Source: Clostridia bacterium (GTDB taxonomy: Bacteria > Bacillota > Clostridia > Oscillospirales > CAG-272). Taken from it: a stretch of DNA of 64,000 nucleotides. Each line of letters opens with the position of its first letter. The first letter of the stretch is position 1. This document shows, piece by piece, positions 1-8,045 of the stretch. The notes beneath the pieces were generated by a model. It was not told the origin of the DNA. It saw nothing but the letters and a program-made list of their open reading frames with translations, and did not search any database. Where the stretch lies: assembly GCA_017410065.1 (NCBI GenBank), contig JAFQRL010000037.1, forward strand, positions 1 through 64,000. The letters run 5' to 3'. Both the position numbers and the translations under genes were made by a program.

Positions 1-66
1 GAAAAACTGACCAAGCGAGGCTTAGTCAGTCTTTCCGATTACTACCTAAAGGTAGCACATATTTAA
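1..66 (+). CDS. Possible C-terminal tail of the intron-encoded reverse transcriptase/maturase (partial)
   Basis: Frame 1 is open from the window edge to a TAA at 64-66 and encodes 21 residues ending SDYYLKVAHI. Its position, inside what would be domain IV and a few bases before domain V, is where group II introns keep the end of their maturase gene. The fragment is too short to identify by sequence, so the assignment rests on position only. Confidence 0.4.
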   Translation, partial: EKLTKRGLVSLSDYYLKVAHI

Positions 67-140
67 TCTGAATTGAACCGCCGTATGCCGAACGGCACGT
101 ACGGTGGTGTGAGAGGTGGATTAGTTTCTACCTACTCGAT
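1..140 (+). mobile_element. 3' end of a group II intron (domains V and VI)
   Basis: This is the ribozyme tail of a bacterial group II intron whose body lies left of the window. Domain V is visible at 77-108: outer arms 77-85 and 100-108 pair with one wobble, inner arms 86-89 and 94-97 close a 4-nt loop, and a CG dinucleotide bulge sits at 98-99, as the family requires. Domain VI follows: GAGAGG (111-116) pairs with CCT-A-CTC (131-137), leaving A134 as the bulged branch-point adenosine. The 3' splice site is then after 140, giving the family's AY end. Seen: the pairings and bulges. Known: these are the group II catalytic and branching elements. It looks intact here, so the copy may still splice. 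Confidence 0.85.
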
Positions 141-184
141 TGCGTTTTTATGTATCCACAAAATCGCGCGTAATGATTAAAAAA

Positions 185-196
185 TGGAAATTTCCA
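185..196. promoter_or_regulatory. Candidate TetR operator, upstream copy
   Basis: A perfect 12-bp palindrome, TGGAAATTTCCA, lies upstream of the -35 element of the promoter at 216-244. It shares the form TGGA-N4-TCCA with the palindrome at 246-257; the centres are 61 bp apart, close to six helical turns. TetR-family dimers bind such short palindromes and usually repress their own gene. Binding by the adjacent regulator is inferred. Confidence 0.5.
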
Positions 197-215
197 AGTT
201 TTTTCTTTAAAGCTA

Positions 216-244
216 TTGAAAAATTATATTAAATATGATATAAT
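216..244 (+). promoter_or_regulatory. Sigma-A promoter of the tetR gene
   Basis: TTGAAA at 216-221 and TATAAT at 239-244 are separated by 17 bp, with a TG extended -10 at 236-237. The predicted start lies near 251, inside the downstream palindrome, a layout suited to autorepression. Confidence 0.75.
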
Positions 245-245
245 T

Positions 246-257
246 TGGATAAATCCA
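246..257. promoter_or_regulatory. Candidate TetR operator, downstream copy
   Basis: The palindrome TGGATAAATCCA begins 2 bp after the -10 element and covers the likely transcription start. It matches the upstream site at 185-196 in its TGGA and TCCA arms and differs only in the four central bases. Confidence 0.55.
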
Positions 258-315
258 ATTGCAATAAAAAGGCGACGAAAAAATAAAAAATATAATGCAG
301 GGAGAGGATAGAAAA

Positions 316-1029
316 ATGGCAAAACCGAGAAAACCGAGCAGAATAAAGCTGGAGATAATACAGGCGGCAACAGAGCTTTTTTTAGAGCACGGCTTCCACA
401 AGACGACGTCAAAGATGGTGTGCGAGAGGGCGGAGGTTGGAACGGGCAACCTTACCTTCTATTATCCCACCAAGGAGCATATACTTGCGGTGCTTGTCAG
501 GATGTCCTGCGATTTTCAATGGCAGGTAATGGAGGCAAACGAGGATGAGGGCAAAAGCCCACTTCTTTCCTATCTACTGGAGCTCACCGCAATGGCGGCG
601 ATCAGCGAGGAAAACGAGCAGATGATGGAGCTTTATTCGGCGTTCTATGCTCATCCGCTCACTCTTGACATCATCAGGACAAACGACGTTCCCAAGATGA
701 AGCAGGCTTTCGGCGAATACTGCAAGGAGTGGACCGAGGAGCAGTTTGAGGAGGCGGAGGCTATCGTCTCGGGGATAGAGTATGCCACGGTCGTGAGAAC
801 CGAGCACACCGTGCCCCTTCCCGTGCGCATCGAGGGTGCGCTCAACAGCATTATGCTTCTTTTCGGCGTTCCCGAGGATATTCGCAAAATGAAGATCGAG
901 AAGGTGCTTTCGATGGACTATCGCGCTATCGGCAGGCACTTCTGCGAGGGCTTTAAGAAATACGCCCTTGAAACCACCGAGCACGCCATCGAGGAGCACA
1001 TAAAAAACGCCAAGCCGAGAAGATACTAA
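316..1029 (+). CDS. TetR/AcrR family transcriptional regulator
   Basis: This 237-residue protein is a one-component repressor of the TetR type. Residues about 10-55 form the DNA-binding domain: the helix-turn-helix stretch runs through ATELFLEHGFHKTTSKMVCERA and ends with the recognition helix around GTGNLTFYYPTKEHIL. The rest is the all-helical ligand and dimer domain, which is not conserved enough to name an inducer. The ATG at 316 is preferred over an ATG 21 bases earlier because GGAGAGGA at 301-308 is correctly spaced for it. Two matching palindromes flank its promoter, so autoregulation is likely. The lipoprotein gene 35 bp downstream is probably co-transcribed, but no other obvious target lies nearby. 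Confidence 0.88.
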   Translation: MAKPRKPSRIKLEIIQAATELFLEHGFHKTTSKMVCERAEVGTGNLTFYYPTKEHILAVLVRMSCDFQWQVMEANEDEGKSPLLSYLLELTAMAAISEENEQMMELYSAFYAHPLTLDIIRTNDVPKMKQAFGEYCKEWTEEQFEEAEAIVSGIEYATVVRTEHTVPLPVRIEGALNSIMLLFGVPEDIRKMKIEKVLSMDYRAIGRHFCEGFKKYALETTEHAIEEHIKNAKPRRY

Positions 1030-1064
1030 TAGATAAGCTTAAACCGTATTTTTGGAGAATAACT

Positions 1065-2543
1065 ATGAAAAGGATCATTTGCATAATCACGAGTGCGCTT
1101 ATGCTTTGCGCAATCGGTCTGCTTTGCTTTACGGCTTGCGGCGAATGTAAGCATATTGCCGCCGTCGATGACGGCGATTGCACGACAGCTCTTATATGTA
1201 CCGATTGTAACGCGGTGATAGCGGCGGCTGGGACCCACGATTTTTCGGGAGAGCTTGAAGGTGACACGGAGGGGCATTTCCGCGTTTGCCTGAATAAAGG
1301 CTGTGCCGCAGAGGATGGCAGAGAAGCGCACGATGGCGAGGCTCAATGCACCGCTTGCGGATTCGTATTTCTTGAGCTTCATCCCGATGGGACCTCATCC
1401 ATCACCGTCTCGAACGTATTTGAGCAGACCGAAAGCGAGGATAGCTCTGCTGTTAACGGATATACTTATATGTTTGGCGAAGTCGCCGAGGACGGCGAGA
1501 CTGTCTATAAGCACGTTTATTCAATAATCGCCTTTCGCGTTGAAAACAGTTCTAACAAGGAGATCGTGCTGGATAGTGTCAAGCTTCGCCTTGTGGATGG
1601 GAACGGCAACGTTTATCCTATCGCATCCCGCGAGGTCTCGGCAGAGTGGGGAATGAAGGGAAACCGGCTGGCTTATAGAGGCACGTATAACGAAATAGGC
1701 GTGACGGTAGGGAAGACTCTGGAAAAGGGGGAGGTCTTCGTTGGGTACGCGGTGGCACTTTCCTTGCCCGACGGTAACGCCTTTCGGGGAAAGCAGATAG
1801 AGGTCATGGTTAAGACCTCGGAGCACGAATTTGTTTCATCCTCCTTGGACTGCGGTATACTGGCAGAGATAAATCCCGATAATGAATATAGCTTTACCGA
1901 GGGGATGACGCATACCTTCCACGCAAAGACTTGCTGTTATGCGGGCTGCACCTTTGTTGGGAATGACGCCTCCTGCACCGAATGTGGCAACCTTTGCGAG
2001 AGCATCGCAAGGGACGGTAGGCACAACTACGTTGGCGGCGTATGTGCTTGCGGCGACAGCTTAACACCCGTCAGCAACCTTGATGAGCTTAAGGCGGCTG
2101 TCGAGCGGGGTGGTAAGATACTCTTAACAGAGAGTATTGATGTTTCTTCGGAGGAATTAGGTCTGTATTTATATACGGATTTCACAGTCTATCTTAACGG
2201 AAAGACGCTCACGGGAGATTTGGGCATATTTAACCTTCTTAGAGGTGCGACCTTGACAATATTGGGCGACGGTACACTGAGTGTGCCCGTCGGGAATTGT
2301 GCCATTGGTATCTTAAATGGCACCGTCAATATTGCAGGCGGCGTGATTGAAGGGTCTATAATCGCAAATGAGAACGGAAAACTGAATATTCGTGGCGGAC
2401 AGGTGCGTGATGCGAATGTGCAGAAAGGAATTTGCACCGTCAGCGGCGGCACCTTCGGCTTTGATCCTGCCGAATATGTGGATACGGAAATCTACACCGT
2501 GACCGACAACGGCGACGGAACGTGGACTGTTACCGCAAAATAA
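1065..2543 (+). CDS. Cys-rich lipoprotein with a C-terminal beta-helix-like region
   Basis: The 492-residue product starts with a lipoprotein signal peptide: basic start, a hydrophobic core and a lipobox ending F-T-A-C at about residue 25, so it should be anchored to the outer face of the membrane. Several CxxC knuckles follow (CTDC, CTAC, CTEC and similar), which resemble the short zinc-ribbon or disulfide motifs common in Clostridial surface proteins. The middle part looks like an all-beta domain. From about residue 335 there are repeated short strands such as LYTDFTVYLNG and GTVNIAGGVIEG, the style of a right-handed beta helix. Binding of carbohydrate is possible but not shown. A ribosome site (TTGGAGAA) lies before the ATG, and the gene follows tetR closely. 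Confidence 0.75.
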   Translation: MKRIICIITSALMLCAIGLLCFTACGECKHIAAVDDGDCTTALICTDCNAVIAAAGTHDFSGELEGDTEGHFRVCLNKGCAAEDGREAHDGEAQCTACGFVFLELHPDGTSSITVSNVFEQTESEDSSAVNGYTYMFGEVAEDGETVYKHVYSIIAFRVENSSNKEIVLDSVKLRLVDGNGNVYPIASREVSAEWGMKGNRLAYRGTYNEIGVTVGKTLEKGEVFVGYAVALSLPDGNAFRGKQIEVMVKTSEHEFVSSSLDCGILAEINPDNEYSFTEGMTHTFHAKTCCYAGCTFVGNDASCTECGNLCESIARDGRHNYVGGVCACGDSLTPVSNLDELKAAVERGGKILLTESIDVSSEELGLYLYTDFTVYLNGKTLTGDLGIFNLLRGATLTILGDGTLSVPVGNCAIGILNGTVNIAGGVIEGSIIANENGKLNIRGGQVRDANVQKGICTVSGGTFGFDPAEYVDTEIYTVTDNGDGTWTVTAK

Positions 2544-2675
2544 CTTGTAAATCAACTATCCCCACATATCAAAAGCCGATACGCGGTAAGCAAAGAAAAA
2601 CCGACATAAAAAGTTATCATTTTAATTAGCATCAAGCCTCACTACATTAATGAGCATCAAGCCTCCTTCTCCCTC

Positions 2676-2704
2676 TTGACAAATTTCTCGCTATGTGTTA
2701 TAAT
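2676..2704 (+). promoter_or_regulatory. Consensus sigma-A promoter of the prfC operon
   Basis: TTGACA at 2676-2681 and TATAAT at 2699-2704 are exactly 17 bp apart, with a TG at 2696-2697. The untranslated leader of about 105 nt contains a small AT-rich stem (TAATATTA arms near 2756-2776). Just upstream, a 14-bp sequence (GAGCATCAAGCCTC type) occurs twice near 2628 and 2651, of unknown meaning. Nothing else is recognisable between 2544 and 2675. Confidence 0.88.
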
Positions 2705-2815
2705 ACTTTGGTTAAATTTGCGCAGGCGCGCTTGTGCGCTATGCGTTACGGTTAATAATATTATAGAGTAATATTAGGCGGGAAATAAAAAAGAAAAAAG
2801 GAAAAGGCGGCGCAA

Positions 2816-4417
2816 ATGGCGGATTTTGCAACCGAAATAAAAAGGCGAAGGACCTTCGCTATCATATCTCACCCCGATGCGGGTAAAACCACTTTAACGG
2901 AAAAGTTCCTTCTCTACGGCGGCGCGATACAGTCGGCGGGCTCGGTCAAGGGCAAGCAGAACGACAAGCACGCGGTGTCCGACTGGATGGACCTTGAAAA
3001 GCAGAGAGGTATTTCCATTACCTCCTCGGTGCTTCAGTTTGAATACGACGGCTATTGCATTAATATTCTTGATACCCCCGGCCACCAGGATTTCTCCGAG
3101 GATACCTACCGTACCCTTATGGCGGCGGACTCTGCCGTGATGGTAATTGACGCGGCAAAGGGTATCGAGCCGCAGACGAGAAAGCTCTTTAAGGTCTGCG
3201 CGATGAGGGATATTCCCATCTTCACCTTTATCAACAAGATGGACCGCGAGGCGCGTGATCCCTTCGATCTTCTTGACGAGCTTGAGCACGAATTCGGCAT
3301 CGGCACCTATCCTATGAACTGGCCCATCGGCTGCGGTCAGAAGTTCAAGGGAGTTTACGACAGAGAACGTCGTTCCATTCTCTCCTTCGGAGATTCTCAC
3401 AGGGGTCGCGACAGGATACACGGCGTTGACTGCGAGATAACCGAGACGGAAAAGCTTGACGAGCTCATCGGCGAGCGCGCAAGGGAGGAGCTTGTCGATC
3501 AGATAGAGCTTCTTGACGGCGCGTCCTTTGACTTCGATCTTGAGGCGGTGCGCCACGGTAAGCTTTCGCCTGTGTTCTTCGGCTCGGCTCTTAATAACTT
3601 TGGAATTGAGCCCTTCTTAAATCACTTCCTTAAGATGACGACCTCGCCCCTTCCGAGAGTAGCGGGAGGCGAGACTGTTGATCCCTTCGACGAGGGATTT
3701 TCCGCATTCGTCTTTAAGATCCAGGCGAATATGAATAAGGCACACAGAGACAGGATCGCCTTTATGCGAATTTGCTCGGGCAAGTTTGAGCGCGGACGGG
3801 AATATTACCACGTTCAGGGCGCAAAGTCATTCAAGCTCTCCCAGCCTCAGCAGATGATGGCATCCGAGCGCGAGGTGGTGGACGTTGCTTACGCAGGCGA
3901 TATCATCGGCGTGTTTGATCCCGGTATCTTCTCCATTGGAGACACCGTTTGCGAGAAGGGCAAAAAGATAAAATTCGAGGGTATTCCCACCTTTGCTCCC
4001 GAGCACTTCGCTATGGTCGAGCAGGTGGATTCGATGAAGCGTAAGCAGTTTGCAAAGGGTATGAACCAGATAGCGCAAGAGGGTGCTATTCAGATATTCT
4101 TTGAGCCGAATTCGGGTCTTGAGCGAGTTATCGTGGGCGTTGTGGGCGTGCTTCAGTTTGAGGTGCTTGAATACCGCCTTAAGAACGAATACGGATGCGA
4201 TATGCGAAGAAGCGATATGGCGTACAGCCAGATCCGTTGGATAGAAAACGAGGACCTTGATCCCAAGACCCTCCGCCTCTCCCACAACACCAAATGGGTG
4301 CAGGACTTCCGCGGAAAAAATCTTCTTATCTTCACAAGCGAATGGGCTATCCGCTGGGTGATGGAGGACAACCCCTCCCTTCGCCTTGCAGAGTTCAGCA
4401 AGAACGAGGAAGAATAA
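2816..4417 (+). CDS. prfC: Peptide chain release factor 3
   Basis: RF3 is the translational GTPase that recycles RF1 or RF2 from the ribosome after peptide release. The 533-residue length is typical. The GTPase domain shows the P-loop as HPDAGKTTLTEKFL (about residues 20-33), the G3 motif DTPGHQDFSEDTYR, and G4 NKMDRE; the later region GDIIGVFDPGIFSIGDT is characteristic of RF3 domain 2. The start follows an AAGGAAAAGG stretch. It is the first gene of an operon that continues with trmB, two radC genes and a DUF554 gene. RF3 is absent from many Firmicutes, so its presence is useful for placing the lineage. Confidence 0.96.
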   Translation: MADFATEIKRRRTFAIISHPDAGKTTLTEKFLLYGGAIQSAGSVKGKQNDKHAVSDWMDLEKQRGISITSSVLQFEYDGYCINILDTPGHQDFSEDTYRTLMAADSAVMVIDAAKGIEPQTRKLFKVCAMRDIPIFTFINKMDREARDPFDLLDELEHEFGIGTYPMNWPIGCGQKFKGVYDRERRSILSFGDSHRGRDRIHGVDCEITETEKLDELIGERAREELVDQIELLDGASFDFDLEAVRHGKLSPVFFGSALNNFGIEPFLNHFLKMTTSPLPRVAGGETVDPFDEGFSAFVFKIQANMNKAHRDRIAFMRICSGKFERGREYYHVQGAKSFKLSQPQQMMASEREVVDVAYAGDIIGVFDPGIFSIGDTVCEKGKKIKFEGIPTFAPEHFAMVEQVDSMKRKQFAKGMNQIAQEGAIQIFFEPNSGLERVIVGVVGVLQFEVLEYRLKNEYGCDMRRSDMAYSQIRWIENEDLDPKTLRLSHNTKWVQDFRGKNLLIFTSEWAIRWVMEDNPSLRLAEFSKNEEE

Positions 4418-4519
4418 TTCTTCCCAAAATCCCACTCGCCTTTGGAGAAGGATAAATTGGCAAAAGTCTTGCTTTTAGGTTATTTTGCAAACAATACTTT
4501 ACAAAAAGAAGAAAAAACT

Positions 4520-5227
4520 ATGAGAATGAGAAAGAAAAAGAATTCGGATTCGAGGCTGAATTCTTGTGAGAGAGTTCTATATCGTCACGAGGGCGCGCCG
4601 ATGTGCGACCCTGCCGCGGCTATGGGTATGGCGGGCTCTCCCGTTTATCTTGAGATAGGTGCGGGAAAGGGAAGATTTGCCGTGCAGACGGCGGCTCGCC
4701 ATCCCGATTGCGCGTACTTCGCTATGGAAAGAGTCACGGACTGTGTTGTGCTTTGCGCCGAGCTTGCCGTGGGTGGCGAATACGGAGAGTGCAAGAACCT
4801 TCGCTTTATGATAGAAAACGCGGATAATCTTCTTCATATCTTCGGGCGCGGTACTGTTGACAGGATATATCTTAATTTCTCCGACCCCTGGTCGAAGAAG
4901 GGTTATGCGAAGCGTCGCCTGACTCACAGAAGGTATCTCGCGCTTTATATGAATCTTCTCCGCGACGGCGGCGAGCTTCGCTTTAAGACCGATAACGCAG
5001 CTCTCTTTGAGTTCTCTCTTGAGGAGATCGGGGCTATGGGACTTGAATGTGAGGTCGTAACGAGAGATCTTCACTCTTCCGAGTGGAACGATGGGAATAT
5101 AATGACGGAGTATGAGGAGAGCTTCTCCTCTCGGGGTATTCCGATCAATATGCTCAGGCTGAAAAAGCCCGACGGCTTCCTTCCCGAGCTTGCCCCCGAA
5201 TTTTTAAGCAAGAATTACAGAGGCTGA
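4520..5227 (+). CDS. trmB: tRNA (guanine-N7)-methyltransferase
   Basis: TrmB uses S-adenosylmethionine to methylate G46 of tRNA. The chosen ATG at 4520 gives 235 residues beginning MRMRKKKN, the usual N-terminus of Firmicute TrmB. An in-frame TTG at 4442 would add 26 hydrophobic residues not seen in the family, so it is rejected. The SAM-binding motif is LEIGAGKGRFAVQ and the signature NFSDPWSKKGYAKRRL contains the catalytic Asp and the tRNA-binding basic cluster. C-terminal TEYEESFSSRG is the family's conserved T-x-Y-E motif. It lies about 100 bp after prfC and 31 bp before radC, so it is almost certainly in the same transcript. Confidence 0.95.
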   Translation: MRMRKKKNSDSRLNSCERVLYRHEGAPMCDPAAAMGMAGSPVYLEIGAGKGRFAVQTAARHPDCAYFAMERVTDCVVLCAELAVGGEYGECKNLRFMIENADNLLHIFGRGTVDRIYLNFSDPWSKKGYAKRRLTHRRYLALYMNLLRDGGELRFKTDNAALFEFSLEEIGAMGLECEVVTRDLHSSEWNDGNIMTEYEESFSSRGIPINMLRLKKPDGFLPELAPEFLSKNYRG

Positions 5228-5258
5228 CGGATCCCCGTTCGCCGTTTATGAGGATATA

Positions 5259-6038
5259 ATGATATCAAACGTCACAAACGATGCCCTGCTGGAGAAGCGC
5301 AGGCGCGCAATGAGAGCCGAGCTTTTGAGTCACGGTCAGGGCGCCTTTGGTGATAAGGAGCTTTTGGAGCTTCTTTTATATCACGGGACCCGCGGTGATG
5401 CGAGGGCGTTGGCGGCAAGACTCTACGAGGAGCTTGGATCTCTTGATGCGATCCTCGGCTCGAACAGAGAGTCGCTTCTGCGCATTGAGGGGGTCGACGA
5501 AAAATGCGCCGCCCTTCTCACCTCTGTGGGTACAGCCACCGAGCTCAGAGGCGTGAGACTCGGTCTGATGGATCGCACGCCTTTTACGACCTACACGGTT
5601 GCGGGTGAGTATTTTGCCGACTATTTCAGGGACTATAACGATTACGGCGTTGCCGTGATGCTTCTTGATAACAGCCTTCGGATGCTTGATGCGCTCACCG
5701 TTTATAACAACACTGATCTTTGCTACGCAAGAGTGAAGCCGAGCAGAGTGATAGCACCCGCCCTGAGGCTTAAGGCATCGGCGGTCATAACGGCACACTT
5801 TCACCCCAACGGTCCGCTTTTTCCCTCCGACGGAGACAGAGCCACCAACGGCGCGGTGACTGATGCTCTCGCCTCTCTTGGCGTAACGCACCTTGAGCAT
5901 TTCGTTGTTTGCGGCGAAAGGTATATTGGAATAATGCATCATCTGAAGGAGCGTTTTTCCGCCTGCTCCGAGATATACGCCTTTCTTCAATCGAAGGAGG
6001 AGGCTATTGCGGATGGCGCGGAGGTGGACCCGATATGA
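5259..6038 (+). CDS. RadC-like JAB domain protein, first of a tandem pair (divergent)
   Basis: RadC proteins carry an N-terminal helix-hairpin-helix DNA-binding segment and a C-terminal JAB/MPN+ metalloprotease-like fold; their real function is still unsettled. In this 259-residue copy the hairpin region (LLRIEGVDEKCAALL, about residues 70-84) is clear and the metal motif HFHPNGPLFPSDGD is complete in its two His and Asp. The usual HNHPSG is altered, and the Glu that normally starts the first JAB strand (E-x-F-x-V in RadC) appears replaced: the equivalent stretch reads YNDYGVAVMLLD. The stop codon overlaps the start of the next radC by ATGA. It may have lost hydrolytic activity and kept a structural or DNA-binding role. 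Confidence 0.85.
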   Translation: MISNVTNDALLEKRRRAMRAELLSHGQGAFGDKELLELLLYHGTRGDARALAARLYEELGSLDAILGSNRESLLRIEGVDEKCAALLTSVGTATELRGVRLGLMDRTPFTTYTVAGEYFADYFRDYNDYGVAVMLLDNSLRMLDALTVYNNTDLCYARVKPSRVIAPALRLKASAVITAHFHPNGPLFPSDGDRATNGAVTDALASLGVTHLEHFVVCGERYIGIMHHLKERFSACSEIYAFLQSKEEAIADGAEVDPI

Positions 6039-6688
6039 GACGCGGTGAAGCTTCGGATTACATAAAATACAACAGAGCCCGCCTTGCCGAGCTTCTTGAG
6101 ATCGTGGCAATGGATGGGGAGGATGCGGAAAACCTTGCATCGAAGCTTGCGGACAGATGCTCGGGGATAGACGGTCTCTTCGTAACTCCCGAGGATGAGC
6201 TCGCAGAAATACTCAGCCCCGACGGAGTCACCTTCATAAGGCTGGTAGCGGCGATCACCTCGCGCAGACTCAGGGAGGGCTTCAAATTCGGCGAGCCGAG
6301 AAGCCAATACGAGATCTGCGAGTATCTTAAGGCTGTGTTTCTTTGCGAGGCAAGCGAATGTGTTATGGTGATCCCGCTTGATGAAAGAGGAGCACCTCTT
6401 TGCTGTGAGCTTGCGTCCAGCGGCACAGTAAACGCCTCGGATATAGCCGCAAGAGGCATTGCCGAGATCGCGCTCACAAGAGGCGTGCGAAGGGTGATAG
6501 TCGCACATAACCACCCGCGCGGAATAGCAAAGCCGTCGGATGAAGATAAGGCCACGACCAAAGCACTCGTTGCCTCCCTTCATCGGGCGGGAGTAGAGCT
6601 TGCTTATCACGTGATAGTTGCGGGGCAGGAGTGCGATATTATTGAGATATCCGACTTCGTCTGCGACGAGTCCAAGGGTCAAAAATAA
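6035..6688 (+). CDS. RadC-like JAB domain protein, second of a tandem pair (canonical motif)
   Basis: This 217-residue paralogue starts at the ATG (6035) that overlaps the previous stop codon, so translation is probably coupled. The JAB motif is canonical: Glu in ASECVMVIPLDE, then HNHPRGIAKPSDED with both His and the Asp. The N-terminal region is shorter and its helix-hairpin-helix is hard to recognise, the reverse of the first copy, where DNA binding looks intact and the active site altered. The two may form a complementary heterodimer. A longer open frame starting at 5909 exists, but it would overlap the first radC by 130 bp and has no ribosome site. Confidence 0.88.
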   Translation: MRRGEASDYIKYNRARLAELLEIVAMDGEDAENLASKLADRCSGIDGLFVTPEDELAEILSPDGVTFIRLVAAITSRRLREGFKFGEPRSQYEICEYLKAVFLCEASECVMVIPLDERGAPLCCELASSGTVNASDIAARGIAEIALTRGVRRVIVAHNHPRGIAKPSDEDKATTKALVASLHRAGVELAYHVIVAGQECDIIEISDFVCDESKGQK

Positions 6689-6752
6689 ACGATCGACTTT
6701 CGAAATTTTTAAAATGCCTGGCGGTGAGTTTTGGCAAGAGGAAGTGATAAAA

Positions 6753-7541
6753 ATGCCATTTTTGGGAACTATAGTTAACTTTTTTGCGGTTTTGGTGTGC
6801 GGAATCGTGGGTAGTCTCGTTAAATCGGGAATACCGAAAAGAATAGAAAAAACCATTATGTCCGCAATGGCGATCTGCGTTATCTACATAGGTATATCGG
6901 GTATGCTTGAGTCAGCGCCCTCCCGTCCCTCGGGTGCGCTTTTTGATGCGGGACTTGTCAAGGTGCTTATAATGATCCTTTCGATGGTGGTTGGTACCGT
7001 TATCGGCGAGGTGATAGATATTGACAAATGGCTCGGAAAGCTTGGCGCGTTTCTTGAAAAAAAGTTCGAGGGAGGCAAGGGAAGCGGGAAGGTCGCGGAC
7101 TGTGATACACAGGAGCTTGACCCTCACCACACCGAGGGCAACTTCGCCCGCGGCTTCGTTTCCTGTAGCCTTTTGTTCTGCGTTGGAGCAATGGCGGTGA
7201 ACGGTGCGATTGCGGATGCTATGGGCGACCCCAACACCCTTCTTGCCAAGTCGGTAATAGACGCTATCTCCTGCTTCGTTATGGCTTCAAGCTTCGGTAT
7301 CGGCTGTGCCTTTTCAGCCTTTGTGCTTCTCGTTTATCAGGGCGGTATTTCCGTTCTTGCCCTCTGGCTCATTGAGGTGCTCCCTGCGGCAACCATCACT
7401 TATATGTCTGTCACAGGCTCCTTGGTTATTGTTCTTATCGGCACGAATATGCTGGGCTGCACCAAGGTGAAGACCGCGAATATGATGCTCTCCATCTTTA
7501 TGCCCATAGCGATAGCACCCCTCGTTTGCTTGCTTCCTTAA
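6753..7541 (+). CDS. DUF554 family membrane protein
   Basis: A 262-residue polytopic membrane protein of the DUF554 (YdfK-like) family, whose transport or other role is unknown. About seven hydrophobic segments are visible, beginning with LGTIVNFFAVLVCGIVGSLV. Family-typical stretches include VVGTVIGEVIDID, VGAMAVNGAIADAMGD and the C-terminal GTNMLGCTKVKTANMML. A loop with DCDTQELDPHH, perhaps metal-binding, lies in the middle. The start at 6753 is preceded by GAGGAAG at 6739-6745. It is the last gene of the prfC operon and is followed 15 bp later by a strong terminator. Confidence 0.9.
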   Translation: MPFLGTIVNFFAVLVCGIVGSLVKSGIPKRIEKTIMSAMAICVIYIGISGMLESAPSRPSGALFDAGLVKVLIMILSMVVGTVIGEVIDIDKWLGKLGAFLEKKFEGGKGSGKVADCDTQELDPHHTEGNFARGFVSCSLLFCVGAMAVNGAIADAMGDPNTLLAKSVIDAISCFVMASSFGIGCAFSAFVLLVYQGGISVLALWLIEVLPAATITYMSVTGSLVIVLIGTNMLGCTKVKTANMMLSIFMPIAIAPLVCLLP

Positions 7542-7555
7542 GCAGAGAAAGTTTG

Positions 7556-7604
7556 ATATGCACCCCGAAAGGTTGGATACCTTTGGAGGTGCATATTTTT
7601 TTTG
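7556..7604 (+). terminator. Intrinsic terminator of the prfC-DUF554 operon
   Basis: Arms ATATGCACC (7556-7564) and GGTGCATAT (7588-7596) pair perfectly, an inner AAAGGT/ACCTTT stem stacks inside, and a run of T follows. From here to the rpoB promoter (7605-7841) I see no gene. Confidence 0.9.
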
Positions 7605-7841
7605 CAATGATGGGTTAGGTGAGGAAAAAGTTGCTTTTGTTGCAGTTTCCGACGTGAGCGGTTCCTACAATAATATTATAGCGCACAGATAAATTTTGGT
7701 GGAATTTGGCTCGGCTTTTTTGGCTTGCCGAGGCGGAAAAATTCATTTCTGCTTAAAATTATGTTGTATTCCGTTTCGGGCTGAAATATACGTGAAAACC
7801 AAAAAAATGCAAAAAAATTCAAAAAATATTTCAAAAAACAC

Positions 7842-7869
7842 TTGACAATTGAAAAATTTATGATATAAT
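7842..7869 (+). promoter_or_regulatory. Sigma-A promoter of rpoBC
   Basis: TTGACA at 7842-7847 and TATAAT at 7864-7869 with a 16-bp spacer. The leader before rpoB is about 170 nt, contains no short gene I can support, and has TTGGTAAAAAT repeated twice (near 7931 and 7981). This is the only promoter I see for rpoBC, meaning the polymerase genes are not read from a ribosomal-protein operon here. Confidence 0.85.
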
Positions 7870-8045
7870 ACTATAATGCATATTAATTGCTTTTTCTTTG
7901 GGGGATTTTTGCCCTTTTTACAGGAAGATATTGGTAAAAATGCACAAATATCCCGCTTGGTTTTTGCGCACCTTGCCTTTTTGGTAAAAATTGGCTGAAG
8001 CGTAAATAAGGTTTGTAAATTTTCAGGAATGGAGTGATTCTTTTT

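Noticed and set aside
4442..4519. N-terminal extension of TrmB from a TTG at 4442
   Set aside because: The extra 26 residues are not seen in the family and the ATG at 4520 gives the standard start.
7605..7841. Short gene or leader peptide between the DUF554 terminator and the rpoB promoter
   Set aside because: No frame with a ribosome site and sensible codon use is present.
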